Assembly: GCA_000320545.1 (NCBI GenBank)
Contig: ADNK01001510.1
Coordinates: forward strand, 7,501-71,500
Reading direction: 5' to 3'
From: Bigelowiella natans CCMP2755
Taxonomy: Eukaryota > Cercozoa > Chlorarachniophyceae
Length of the DNA: 64,000 nucleotides
Shown: in pieces, positions 49,899 through 63,982 of the stretch
Numbering within the stretch: the stretch's first letter is position 1
How the letters are laid out: every line of letters begins with the position of its first letter
Notes under the pieces: generated by a model
What the model was told of the DNA's origin: nothing
Databases searched by the model: none
What the model saw: only the letters and a program-made list of their open reading frames with translations
Translations under genes and position numbers: made by a program

Positions 49899-52800
49899 AA
49901 ATTTGATGAATACTAGATATGGCATTGACACAAATATCCTGATTAGTGCGACACGAAAGACAATACAGTTTTATAGTTGCTCCTCCTCCCTCCCCCCCTG
50001 TAATCACAGAGTAGTAGTAGCCCCTCCTTCTTCTCCTTTCTTCTTTGCCAAAATGACATTCATATTCTTCTCTTTCTGCGCTTCCAAATCACACCTTCTC
50101 TTTCTCTTTATCCGGATTGAAGCCATCCATATCGTATGCGCTTAGAAAGACATCACCGGTGGTAAAAGGACACGTTTGTGAGCCTCCAAATCCGTTTGGA
50201 GGTGCGGTGTTAAAGTCTGGCTCATTTGTAGGAGGTACTTGCTCATCGTCGTCACAACTCAATGAGAGCCCATTAAATTCGTTCAACATTAGTCCTCGAA
50301 AGCCATAGGTGATGAACGAGATAGTATTTAACCAACTCCAGTACACAGGGATATCATCAGTGGAAATTAAATACCCGCACATTATCATGAACAAGACTAA
50401 CCCCACTGGTGTTGCAGCCTGAGCTGCGATTGCATTTGGGGTAATACTACAGATGAAAAGCACGTATGCTTGAGCTGTCAACACGCACATTACAAGTAGC
50501 CCAAACATATACCTAGTAGTAGTATTAGTATTAGTAGCAGTAGTTAGTGGTAACGAATTGAGTGAGTCAAAGAATCAGTAATAAATGTAAATGGAAGAAG
50601 CAAGTGCTCACCAAAACTTTTCCGAGCCAATTCCACCGTTCAGGCCCGCAAGAGGGTAAATTATGAGAACAAAAATGAAGACATTGATGACTGCAAATGG
50701 TATAGGTATCAATGCCTGTGAGACGTAGAACGCAGAGCCATGATAGTAGCCGGCAGCTTCCTGAGCATAGTACACTCTTTTCTTGTTCATTATATCCGGA
50801 ACATTCTTTTGAGATCCCATGATTTGTTGCAATAATATGATGAACAGCAGACCCACCCGTGCTCCAGCATCACCTTGGGAAGAACTAAGTTTCAAGAATA
50901 CCGTGCTTACGATGATAGAGACAAGGCAGGTCTGTAGAATCTCAGAGATAACAGTGACTTTATCTCGCATCTTCACGATCCACTCTCGTTTCAAGCACTC
51001 GAACGTTTGGTAAAACCACGAGGTCGCAAACCTAAACAATTAGATAGTAGGAAAAACGATACATAATAAAAAGAACGAAAGCGCCATTATCAAACGTGAA
51101 TGAGAAGAAAAGAGTGGTGGTCGTGAGACAACTATGCTCTTTCGCTGTCGTTGCTATTGTGAATCTTGGCGTTTGTCTCTTGGTTCACTTTGTGTGCAGT
51201 ATGAAAAGCAAGAAAGTTTTAGCTTGCTTGCTAGCAGCGAGATGAAGTGAAATAACAATGCATGATCGAAAACACTAGAGCCACCCATCCAGGTGGCAGT
51301 ACCGTCTACCTACCTACCTACCTACCTACCTACCTCGGTATGCTTGAAGTAGTCTCCCAAGGCATTTTCTCCTGAAACTCTAGCCAGAGTTCTTCACCTA
51401 GCTTTCTGTAATGATTGGATTCCTTGTACGATTTGATGAGATAAAAGTACCCCACCTCCCTTTCATTGTCCTTCACATCGTAGCTATACAACTGCGTTCC
51501 TGACTCAGTGAGTGCCTCTGTTGCGTGTCCAGATTCTGAAGTAATTGGAACTGTCGCCTTGTTAGGTAGAACCATTTCTCGCAACATCAGGGAAAAGTTT
51601 GGAGACTGATGCTGCCGATGCTTTCCCTCCCCCCTCCTCCCTATTCCACCAATTTCATCCCTAAGATCGGTACCCACCTCTGGTCGACCCACTTTGTCCT
51701 CTTTCTCCTCCGCAACAACAGGCATTGGATTGTAACGAGTGTGAGCTGTTCTCTCCAGAGCATCTTGCAACTTTTTGATAATTAATGCATGCTTCTGAAT
51801 GAAGGTCGACTCATGAGGCCTTTTCTCCTTTTTCTCCTCAATCTTGTTGTTGAGCAATTGGTATGTCCCATTATCTAACAAGTACTTTGGGATACGCGAA
51901 GAATGGAACTTTACTGGATTGGAACTGACTTCAGCAAGAAAGTCAGGAATGCTCTTTCCTACTGGTCGAGCAAATCCTAAACTTCCAAGGAAATCGAGCA
52001 CTAGATATCTAATAGTGTATGTGTAGATCATTCAGTTTGAAATCAGTATATCAATGCTTTTAATGCCATTGTCATCATTACCATCATTATCATCATGTCT
52101 TTTATATGTTGTTCATTTGGATGCTAATCTAGGCATTCTTCCAATTGAACAATTTATGTGCTCTAGATGTAGATTTTTCTTCTTTTTCTCCCCATCTTTC
52201 CCCCCCCTCTTTGTATCACCATCTGCCTACCTGCCATGTTGATCTACAAGAGGTCCAAAATAGACGCACCTGCCTTTACTCATCACTAAAAGATTATCAA
52301 ACAGTTCAAGAAGCTCTGGAGCAGGCTGTACAAGGGATATCATGAAGGCTTTTCCCTCAGAAGAGTTTTTTACTACCATACGCATCTGGTAGGCAAGGTC
52401 ATAAGCGGTTTTACTATCTAGGCCGTTTGTGAGAAGATCTGCTAGGATGATGTTGTGGCCTGCCACTATCTCAGTAGCGATGCTAACACGCCGCTTTTGT
52501 CCTCCCGAAATGCCTCGATGGGTATCATCCCCAATGATCGTGTTGGCGGTGTTGCCAGCCAGTCCCAAAAACTTAATAATCACTTCGACGAAGAACTTCT
52601 TGAAGATGTCGTCTACGTATCCGAACCTCATCCGGACCGACAAACGCAACGTTTCTCTTACCGTCAAGGTGGGGTAATGAAGATCATCTTTTGGAATAAA
52701 GCCTACATGCTGTCCATATGCTTCATCGACATGTTGCCCTCCAAGAAGAATCTCTCCAGATACCACAGCATCGTGAGAGGCCCTTCCAGCCAGTGTCTTT

Positions 52801-53101
52801 AAAAGGGTGGTTACTCCAGCATCAGGAGCACCAAGTACGCATGTCATCTTATTCGCCTTAGTATTATTTTGGAAGTAGCATAAAATGTGTCAGAAACAAC
52901 AATGGGAGGATTAAGTGACTGTTAGAGACAAGATAAGTAACACAATACAGTTCTTTCTTATGTCTCACCGCCCTCACCTTCACGTATCCGGAAACACCAG
53001 AAAGGTAAGTTATCTCGCCTTTTCGATAACTGATATTGCGGAAGGTGAGGTCCTTCTTGAGATTATTTAGCCTGTTCATACTGACTTTCCTGTTGCATTA
53101 G

Positions 53102-53132
<31 letters not shown>

Positions 53133-54041
53133 GCCGCAGCCATGGGGAAGTGGTTAGAGTAGGGGAGGACGAGGACTGCCAGCAAAGTAACTATAATCAT
53201 ATCAATAATAAAGGCATGAAAAAGTTGTAGATATAGAGTATAAAGCTACCGCGGCGGCAGTGGCGGTGGAATGGATGGTATATGTAGTAGTAAAGAGTGT
53301 GAACGCTTATATTGGGTGAGTCAGTGTGTTCCAAACGCAACCTGAACTTCTTTATGATGGTTGGGATATCTGCCACCTCGAATGCATCGATAAGTTGGGC
53401 CTACAGTTACATGATATTGCAAGTTGTATCATGAATACATTCCACACTTTGAACAACTGATAAATGTAAGTGTTAGGTCGATGTAAGTACAAATAATGAG
53501 TTGGTGAGTGTTCTTACGAGCTGCACATCTTCGAGATCTCGAAGAACTTCGAAGTCGATGTCATCGTCAGGATCCAAAAGCTGACGACTATGCATAGAGA
53601 TAAAGAAAAGATACTTGTTTGTAAGAAGGCACTTAAGGCACTTTCCCCACTATCAATTTGGGGCATTGCGTATAGAATTGTAATTGTTGTCAATGGGGCA
53701 AGTAAAGTTCGTTTTAACGAGAAAAATACTCACGTTATTTAACTAAACATATTCATACATGATATTATCTTTCTCCTCTGTAGTCATAGCTTCAACATCA
53801 ATACGACCCTCCCTTTGACTTGTTTTCTTTTTTTGGTGATGAATCGTCAATTCCACCTCCGATCGCTATTCAGGGAATTGGACAAAGCAATCTTATTTAT
53901 GGTTACGAATCTTAGACCAATGGTATACCTTCGGCACGTTCCTGAGGCTTGGTGCCCCCTCCAACTTTGCATCTACAGAAATCTGAAATAGATTGTATTT
54001 GAGTTTTCAAAGTTTCAAACGTAAAGGTGGTTTTCCGACAT
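45924..54041 (-). CDS. Full-length ABCG/PDR-type ABC transporter, about 1,612 residues
   Basis: Nineteen exons join in phase: 54041-54021, 53982-53929, 53865-53749, 53580-53518, 53400-53342, 53080-52978, 52856-52231, 52008-51334, 51031-50612, 50512-50095, 49780-49507, 49251-49116, 48935-48818, 48713-48601, 48376-47360, 47155-46759, 46553-46506, 46190-46126 and 46038-45924. The order is NBD1-TMD1-NBD2-TMD2, as in pleiotropic drug resistance exporters that move lipids or hydrophobic toxins across the plasma membrane. NBD1 has a normal C-loop ([10 protein letters not shown]) but a changed Walker A (GAPDAGVTT, about 148-156, Val for Lys) and Walker B ([13 protein letters not shown]). NBD2 has intact Walker A (GPSGAGKST, about 1001-1009) and Walker B ([13 protein letters not shown]) but a changed C-loop (ISPELRKKT). 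So one intact composite ATP site is expected. TMD segments include [14 protein letters not shown] and [16 protein letters not shown] at the C-terminus. Confidence 0.95.
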
Positions 54042-54594
54042 TATGATTCTTGATGCTGGAGATTTGGGACAAATGCTCCGCCATAGTTTAACTCGGGTTG
54101 AAGCCTGATCTATTCTATGGCTCTGCGGTTTGATCTTTGCTATGCCTTCTATTGGTTACGTTTGTTTCGCCCGGAAGCGTAGGGGGAGGGGAAGAACAAT
54201 TCGGATGAGATTCTCTTGATTGGATCAGTCTCGGATCAGTTGGAACTTCCGTTTGAACACTCGATCCTATTTTCCTATTGCAACTTCATTTGGTATGTCG
54301 CAGGGCAAGAACGGCCTCAAACCAACATGTATTTTAACCTTGTTGCTGCTGGTACAAACAGTTAAACTGAAAGGAGGAGGAGACCAACAGCACAGTTTCA
54401 TCCTCACCCCCCCCCCTGCCACCAGATCACAGTTACGGGTAGGAGTTCGAGGCAGCAATATCCGTAAATTTTCAGTGCATTGTATCCTTCGAGGCCCATT
54501 TCATACCAAATAAAGCAATCATCTAACCTGCCACTGAATTATGGCGACACGCCAAAGGGAGACGAGTTAGTTTGGAAGTATTCGTACAACGAGG
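54042..54594. promoter_or_regulatory. Head-to-head shared upstream region (ABC transporter / WD40-like gene)
   Basis: 553 bp lie between the two start codons. There is a C-rich run near 54408 and no palindrome enrichment. No coding exon is evident. Confidence 0.45.
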
Positions 54595-55385
54595 ATGCAT
54601 GCAGGATACGATGAGGACGAGCTGCCCTTACTATCAGTTAAATTAAGAAGAAGCAAGTTCCGATCGAGTGAACAAAAGGCACAGCAGCAGCAGCAGCAGC
54701 ATAGTCGAGGTGGTAGGGGGGCTGCTGCTGCTCTTCAGCGTGTAGGTCGTATTAGTCCTCAAAGCACTATATTTCAAAGTGCTGCAACGAGGAGCAATGA
54801 GCCAGATACCAAAGAGTCGTCAAATACAGAGAGTGAGTATGTAAATAAGACAGGAGGAGTACGAACTAAAAACAACACAGGAAGAAGTCATCATCATCAC
54901 ATATCTTCTTCGGATGATCGGAAACACCGTTCTAATGATGCAGCAGCGGCACCAGCAACTGCGGCCAGAGCGACATCATCAGCAGCTTACGAGGGGGGAA
55001 CACGGTCATCCTTTAGGAGGAGAGATCCTCCATACACGCACTTCCAGAATGGGGGAAATAGAAGATCATTACAGCAGCAGCAGCCACAGCCGCCTAAAAG
55101 GAAAAGTTTGCTTCAGATGCGAGACCAAGTCGAAATATCACGTGAGAGTGATCCACCACCTCATATATGCGCAAGGATTCATCTTCTATCGACTTCACAA
55201 AGGTCTCGTAGTACCGTCACACGATTTTGATTTGATTCTAAAAAGACATGATATTCACCCTCCTCCTCCTTGAATTCTATTGTTGTAGATACATGCAAAC
55301 TGCTCATATGAGTTCACATCGAACAACATATTGGAACCCTCCAAAAAATACCAAGGCCCTGTCAAAGATGGAGGTGTACATACTT

Positions 55386-55425
<40 letters not shown>

Positions 55426-55722
55426 ACATATGCTATCAACACGCATAGCTATCACGGACGCACACACCACACACACACACACATGAAAATTGTATGAATA
55501 ATCCCAGGAGCGCAAAGGTTTCTCATCATAGAGTTGATCAATATTTTTTATCTATGAATCATCAGGGATATGGGTTTCACAGCGAGTATCTCGAAGCACG
55601 GGGAGAGTATGGAATTTTACCAAGGCGCTTACGCCAAAACCTCATGGAAGCTGAAAAGGCTATGTACCATGCAAAGTACTATGCTTCAACTTGTTATCTG
55701 AAGAATCAAACTGTTATATAAA

Positions 55723-55792
<70 letters not shown>

Positions 55793-56036
55793 TATATATA
55801 ACAGCCAACACACACTCACACACACAAACACACACATAGGATGTATAAGATGCCTTCAGATTTAAATGGAAACTGCAGCAGCAGCAGCACTTTTTCCTTA
55901 TCTTCATCTTGACCACATTTGCTTCTTCTTCTTCTTCTTCTTCTTCTTTCTTCTGCTTCTCGAAGGCCCATAGGACTAGGTGTTTATGAGAATTCCATAG
56001 ACGTTGTTCTTCAAGATCTTTCCGTATACACGTAAG

Positions 56037-56071
<35 letters not shown>

Positions 56072-56219
56072 GTGATAATACATCGCGATCCTCGACGGCC
56101 TGTTGCTTGATTTAGCGTTTATTGGCGTCCAAATTCTCGAATATCGGGTCATTGGACATGATCCAAATATTGTCTTCTTATGCAATCATGCGATCACATC
56201 AAAAATCAAAATATCTCAG

Positions 56220-56259
<40 letters not shown>

Positions 56260-56423
56260 TATATTTGTTTGTGGTTTCTTTTTGTGAACAACGATAAGGT
56301 ATCAATTCTCAGAAGCACATCCTCAAGAGAAAGGGATATTGCCTGGAGAACTCCAGGCTGTATTTCTCGCAGATGATCAGGTTGTGTTGTTTTGAGATTG
56401 TTATGATAGTGATTGTGCTTCTC

Positions 56424-56457
<34 letters not shown>

Positions 56458-59456
56458 CAGTAGTAGTAGTAGCAGTAGTAGTTTGAGCCGTTCGGTAAGA
56501 AATTGTGAGGAGATGGGTGGTATTGACACTTGCTGCTTACAACATGAGAAAAGTAGTAACTTACGTTTGTCTTGGATGAATGTTACTTTGAGAGTAATAG
56601 CCATTACTACGTGTATTCTTAGATCAAGAAAAAGGAACAAGGTGTTGCAGCAACTGTTGCCCTTGTACACGAGAAGGTTTTCAAAAAACATACACACAAT
56701 TGTATATTCATCAATTGTTTATACGCGACAAGTAACTGACTAACTAACTTTTTGGTGTGTGCTTGCTCCACTACTCTGTGAGACAACTCGCTTATTCTCC
56801 CATTATCGTAGTATAATATATGTTTTGCGCGAAAACAGAAAAACAACGGAGTAATAAGGCGCATACCAAGATTTCCAATCACACATAGGATTCCAATCAC
56901 CGTGTTCTCCACGTTGTTTCTTTTTATTCTTCTTCTTCTTCTTCTTCTTCTTCTGCTAGATTTTGGTGGCATCTCTCCTGGGAGGAAGATCAGCTGTTGC
57001 TGTCTGGAATGCCAACCGCGAGAACTTGAATCTGAGGAAGGGTGCAGCAAGTTTTTTACCACAAGGTAGAGGGAGAAAGCAAGTAGGAGAGAGAGAGAGA
57101 GAGAAAGAAGGAGCTAACTTGGTGCATGGTGTCAATATTCTACTTGCTACTACATAAAGGCCTTTCTCGCAATATTTCTATTGGAGATGGTTTGAGTGCA
57201 AACGACGATGGACTTAAGACATCTACAAAATCTGGAGGAAGAGGAGGGGGATCAAACGGTCTAAATACAGACAAAATAACGGATAAATCATATGTATCAC
57301 TATCATCATTATTAAATGAGTGAAAGGATTCATCATTCATTGATTCGTTTGCTCTTAACTGTTGTCTTTCCTTAGCATTCCTACGCACATAGACTGTTAG
57401 AAATACTTAGAGACTCACATTGAGGGTATAACAACATAATTGATTGTTTGTAAGAAATTGCAGGAGGAGTTTCATATCCAAGGGAACAAGCTCACGTGAT
57501 TAGGAGTCAGTAGTGCTGTGTTTAATATACATTATTTAAAGGAAGCTTTGAGCTGTGATGAATTATAGAAAGTTACAAGAACAAAACAACGACGAGAGAA
57601 GATGCTATAATCAAATAATTTCGTGTTTGCGTGCATGAAATCCGTTGGGTAGTAGTAGTAGTAGTAGTAGTAGTAGTCAAGTATTGCTGATACTCCGTAC
57701 GTGCTTGTCTCCTCAGGCAATGCTGTAGAGAGTCTATTCCTCTTTGGTTTTTATCACAAGATTTGTGTACTTTCCTTGAATCCGAGGGAAATGCCGACAC
57801 CAGAAAAGAAGAAAGGTAGTAATAAGTGGTGGTATCACGAGTAGTAATCAGCACCGATCTTGCTATGGCACTAATTATGATTATGATCATGATTATCATA
57901 CCTAATCAAAACGCTATGTGCCCGAAAATAATTTCTATTTGTTTTGATATTTAATATGATTGTTTCTGTTGGTGATTAGGAGACTGTTCATTTGCGATAG
58001 AAGCTATGCATTTATTCGACTCAAATCAACGTCTGGTTTGGCTTGATTTTGAAAATCCAAATACTGCTGTTGCAGCAGCAGCTTCTGAGGCAAAAAAGAG
58101 ACACGGTTGGAATCTCTTGTTCTAAAATTATTATCGTCATATTAAGAAGCCTATACTAGGGAAGAAGAAGAAGAAGAAGAAGAAGAATAATAATAACAAT
58201 AAAAAGTAAAATTGTTCCATGCTGCATTTGGTAGAAACAATTGGTGTGCAAACACACACACATACACATACACATACACATACCGTTTAGAAGACGACGG
58301 CGGTCATATCGGAGCTGCTACCAATATACTACTCGTATACGAGGAGGTTGAATCTAAATAAAGACATTATATTTTGAAAAAGAAGCAAGCAAAACAACAA
58401 ACAACGATAAAAAAATGATGATGATGATGATAATGATGATGATGATGATGAAAGCAGAATGAGGGGGAGGAAGGTGAGATGAAAGAATATAATCGTGCAT
58501 ACTACAAGCTCCGTACGTCTCTGTTTTCCTGGTGCTCTGTTACATATCAACATCACTAGAAAGTAGGAGTGCTTTTAGTAGAAGTAGTAGTACTAGTGGA
58601 TACTAAGAAACAGCAGTAGCAGCAATATGAAATACACTAAAATCATCACATAACCATCACCATCACCATCATCATCATTTGTTTCAGGCAAGCTCATTGA
58701 AACCCAACATTCAACGCATCATCGTTCGTCGTGGGGTGTACAACAGAAGGATTATGCCGACGGCAAGTGGGAGGGATAGGAAGAATATTAATAGTAATAG
58801 TAATAATAACAGAGATTCGGCTACTGGTGCGAGTATTGTTCTTGGAAATGAGACGGTAATTAAATAAAGCACAGCATTGGGAGGAAGGCAGTAGTAGTAG
58901 TAGTAGTAGTAGTAGTACCAGGAGGAGGAGGAGGAGGAGGAGGAGGAGGAGGAGGTGAAGAACCAAACAAGTTGTATGATTATGTCAATCTGATTTCTAC
59001 GGCTAAGTTGCTTAAATACTGTTAGATTGCATCTCATGATTTATAAGTTAATGGCTTGGTGACGTATATGATAATAATGATTACAGGATCCATCACAGTG
59101 TTGTGTGTGGGAACTTCCCATACCACTGGAAGTAGGAGGAGGAGGAGGCGGAGGAAGGCCTACGGTAATAATAATTATACCAACAACAACAACAATAATA
59201 ATAATAATAAATATGATAAGATCCACCCACCACAAATCGACTACATAATATAGGATTAGGAAGGAAACAAGGAAGAGAGATAGATAACCTGACAAATTGA
59301 TATAATATGCACTTATCAGCAATCACCATCAGTTATTAGTAGTTATTAATACTAGTGTTGTAATTATTGCTGTATCTTCCGGATGATAGGTTACTGCTGT
59401 TGGATATGCAAAGAAAACAGATCGATTGGCCATAGGTTACAGCTCATACTGGCCAG

Positions 59457-59494
<38 letters not shown>

Positions 59495-60672
59495 CATCAT
59501 CAATCGCTCGTTGTTTCCTTGTACTAGTAGTTGACATCAAACGGGTGACTGATGATAAAGATAAAGATGATGCATGTATAGATAGTAGTTCCGTTTGCAA
59601 GAGTTATAAGCACTACTATCATCATTAATTACTACATATATCTGTTATTACTATCAACCTCCCCAGGGTTAGATACTGGAGACCTCATCTTAGTGGACAT
59701 TGCTCGCCATACCAATCACACAGCAGCAGGAGGAGGAGGAGGGGGAAGAAGAAGAAGAAGAGATGGAAAGAAGAATAACAACGATGATGGCAGCATTCAT
59801 GAGCTATGCCGAGTTACGACAGGGCACTCTCATCACGTGATGCAGATTAAATGGTAAAGAGGATTCTATCTGCTTACTCCTTCATTTGTCCACAACAAAA
59901 TGCTGTAAGATTGCAATAATCCTGCTGTTGTCTTAGAAAGCTGATGTTTCTTCGTGTAGTTGTGGCGGGTGCAAGTTGCTAGGAGTGTTTACCCTGATTG
60001 TTGTTGTTGTTGTTGCTACTGCTGTTTTTCCTGGGCAATACAGGCATCCCTTGTGCACGTGGTTCATTGCTATGTTCTCCTCTGGCCAAATGAGAGCTTA
60101 TGACTGGTGGCTTGGATAGCATAAAGATAGTATCGACGACGATGATGATGAGGATGATAATGATGATTACTGTGTGTTTGTATACATGTGATATATAGAA
60201 GGGTACACACATACACACATATGCAATAGTCACCACCTTATGTAATCGTTGTTTTGACATTCATCATGAGCATTATCATCGTCGTCTTTGTCGTGATCAT
60301 TATCATCACCATCATCATCATCATCTTCACATCATCATTTTAGGGCTTTGCAGCCTCTCTACATCTATCAAGACGCTGGCTTAAGTAATATAAGAATACA
60401 TTAACCATAACCATGCAGTATTAGTGTAGTTTTAATTATGATCATCATCATCATCATCATCATCATCAAAGAATTATTACTAGTTATGAATGGCATCAAT
60501 AAGTTGCTGATATTAGCCGTAGCAGCAGAGCTGAGTAAATGGAATGTAAACGCATCATATCGTCTGCCTCTCCTCTACACTTGATATTATCGATTATCGA
60601 TCATGCAGAGGAAATAGTGAGTGTTACTATTTATGATCATCAGATAATTCATAATAGCGACTACATATAAAT

Positions 60673-60725
<53 letters not shown>

Positions 60726-61268
60726 ATATTATATTTGCTGATGTCAACTCGTATGCTATTTTAGGCAAAATCTCCATTGATATAGCTGTAGACTCCTCCC
60801 TTCCTGTGCTAGCAGAATGGAAACTTTCATCATCATCCAGTAGACTACGCAATGGGGGAGGACAACAAGGATCTTCAGGTTATTCTGCTGCTACCGGTAC
60901 TGGTACTACGGCACCTAACAACATCTTCTCACCAATGGGAGGTGGCGGAGGAGGAGGAGGAGGAGGAAATGCAATGGGGGACCATGTGAGACAGCAGTCG
61001 TTGATGACGCACAGATATGAGGATTGGGAATTAGTAGTAGTGCATGCTGCAGGACCGATATACGTCGTTCGTTTCGTTGCTGCGATCAGGGTAGTAGTAG
61101 TAGTAGCAGTAGTAGTAGTAGTAGAGATAACATCAACAGAACAAGAATTACATCACAAACACAAACAAACACACTCTTGAGGCGTCGATTGATTCATCAT
61201 TATCATCTATTAATTACTTTCAACCAAACTTACGATGTATAAAGAAGAAGAACACACACACACACGTA

Positions 61269-61308
<40 letters not shown>

Positions 61309-63152
61309 TGTGTGTGTACGTGGTATCTTTGTTGATTTGTAGACATCGGCCAAGATTGCAGATCCACTGTGCATTACACAACAAAGACTATCATTTGGTC
61401 AGATTAAACAGGTAATTGCTCCACACTACTATCTTTAATTATAGATTTGCATATCAAGTATATATCATTTATCTACTACTTATTAGATATCAGAGAAGGA
61501 ATAGGAGGGGGGCACTTGCCTATGTAGAGAGTAGTAGTTTTAGTAACAAAAAACAAATTTAGACAACAAGAGCTCTATTCCGTTTATGATATATGTGTTA
61601 TCGTCGTAACACTACTACTGTGACTACTATATGGCCCCCCTCCTCTCCCCCTCCTCCTCTTCCTCCGGTTTTTCCTCAGGCTATTCGAGGAATTGAGTTT
61701 TTGAGAGACAATAGCACCATCGTTGCTTGCCTGACTCTCATTGTCAGCAGGTTGTAGTAGTAGTAGTAGTAGTAGTAGTAGTGTTAGAAGTGAAGAATAC
61801 TCTCCCAGTGTGTGGTGCTTCTAGTCCTATCATGGTGGTAATAATAACGTCATCCATGATTATATTAGGCTATTGAAGGCAGACCCAACTCCGGACGGAT
61901 CTCATACCATATCTGGAAATTTCCAAAGGCTTGTGCAGATATTCACGACATATTGGCCAAGGTAGAAGTACCACTTCTTACTGCGATCATGCTGCTGTAT
62001 GCCTCCAGCAGCAGCACCAACCACTACTACTACTACTATTCACTGATGGACAAAAGACAGTTGTTGTTGTTGTTGTTGTTGTTGCTGCTGCTACATCTTG
62101 TTCTTGCCTTATTTGTTCACCTTTGCTCATCGTAAATTTTGTATATATCATACATCATCATCATGATGATGATAATACCGACTAGGGTTATATTTTGATG
62201 GCAGCGTATAGCAGCTTGCGCACCTGCTGTTGAAATAATGATAAGTGAATATCTGCTCGTTTCTACTTCAGGTTCTCCTCTACAAATGCGGAATATCACA
62301 GTCAAATCACGGTGCTTTTCATTGGTATGATTGCACGAAAAGTTCCTCACACCAAGCATTTAGAACGAATGGAAAAATTGAAAAACCGCATTTTTGAGAC
62401 CATCAATTAAATCGATTATCTAATCAGCACTATCATCTACAATGTGCACTATATCACATAATCAATAGTATCAATGACTTTCGTTACTATTCCCTTTCAA
62501 AAATATTCCAATGATACGCTTTCAATAATGATGATGATGATGATGATGATGATTAACTTAGCCGCTGATAATGCTGTACACATACTTCGCACACATTGTC
62601 GCGTCTGCATCAGAAATCATAGATCAAGCGTGCACGTTAAAGCGGTACACGGAAGCTTATACCCTTGCGACTGCAATGAGAACGAGACAACCGTAATAAT
62701 AATAATATATGATGATGTAGTAATGTAGAAGGAGGAGGGGGTAGATTCGAGAAGTTCATTCCATGATACTTAAACTCTGCAGTATAAAAACAGTATAATG
62801 AAGATGATAATGATAATGGCGATGATGATGATGATGATGATGCTTTGGTTGTCGCATCATTCTATTCTTTTCAAGTAGCAGTATACACACAGGTTCCTAA
62901 AGATTTTACACTGGCTTCATCTCGATAACGATGCTCCTGCTTTCTTAAAGCCCCTCATAATTGACCAAATTTCATCTGGTGTTACTGGTAAGGAGAGAAG
63001 ACAACATCACGCTTTGAGCTCCTCTTCTTCTTCATTTCCCTACTACGCATACCTATTATCTCACCAAATATGCCTATTGTAAGTGCTATGCGAACACGGA
63101 GTAGGATACACAGAATTTATGTGTTTTTGATGCACGCACTCTGTCGTGTGCG

Positions 63153-63196
<44 letters not shown>

Positions 63197-63423
63197 GTAA
63201 GTGAATGCATTAAAATCTTTCTCTCTTTTTCCAATTTCTTTAACTCTACCCTAGCTTACGACTCCTATCCTTCCTTGAGACTACTACTACTACTCTACTA
63301 CTTCTACTAAAACTACTACTATTTTGCTATTTCGCAATATATGAATCGTCAATATTGTCGTTGACTTCCAGTCCCATTCTTCTCTACTTTCTTGTCACGA
63401 TTATCGATCAACTAGTTAATCAT

Positions 63424-63458
<35 letters not shown>

Positions 63459-63814
63459 GCGTATGTGAATTAATAGAATACGGAATACCGAAACGGCGAG
63501 ATGAAGACGATAAAAATCAAGAAATGGATGATCAAGATCGACAATATGTATCACAACCTCCTATAGAAGGCCAGCTTTTGAAGGTTAATTTGTTAGAACG
63601 CCCTGTTACTCATTAATATATACATATATTGATGGGATTGGGAAATGATGATGGCCTTCACTTATGATTGATGATGCCATATTGACCACCGGTTTCCTCC
63701 TCCTCCTCCTCCTCCTCCTCCTCCTCCTCCTATTTGTTTCTTATCAATTGCTTCTTGGTCTCTTTTGTGAAACTAGAATCTTGAAAAAGCTATGGAAATG
63801 CAGGGAGATGGCAG
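54595..63814 (+). CDS. WD40-like protein with Ser/Gln-rich N-terminus and helical C-terminus (runs off the window)
   Basis: The first exon, 54595-55202, starts at an ATG and encodes a disordered Gln/Ser/Arg/Ala-rich region. In-phase exons follow: 55289-55373, 55566-55675, 55966-56031, 56299-56380 and 56960-57065. Beta-propeller-like strands appear: LQAVFLADDQILVASLLGG with SAVAVWNANREN, QRLVWLDFENP (about 58040), SITVLCVGTSHTTG (about 59090), TGDLILVDIARHTN and HSHHVMQIKW (about 59670-59850), and WELVVVHAAGPIYVVRF (about 61030). Later exons (61342-62990) look helical: IRGIEFLRDNSTIVACL, NFQRLVQIFTTYW, FLKILHWLHLDNDAPAFL. The last visible exon is 63777-63814. The join between 57460 and 59100 is unresolved. 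A propeller followed by a helical solenoid is typical of coat, tether or scaffold proteins; the family was not identified. Confidence 0.6.
55727..55789. repeat. (TA)n microsatellite
   Basis: About 30 TA units in an intron of the WD40-like gene. Shorter TA runs lie at about 55393-55422 and 56221-56254. Confidence 0.95.
60674..60722. repeat. (CA)n-(TA)n compound microsatellite
   Basis: CA units followed by TA units just upstream of the WD40-like exon that begins near 60765. Confidence 0.95.
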
Positions 63815-63870
63815 GTTGTGTGGTAGTAGTAGTAGGTTGTTGTTGTTAGTTAGGACGATGCTGACGTCAC

Positions 63871-63907
<37 letters not shown>

Positions 63908-63944
63908 CCTACAAAAGTAAGATGGTTGACGACCGCAGCACACA

Positions 63945-63982
<38 letters not shown>

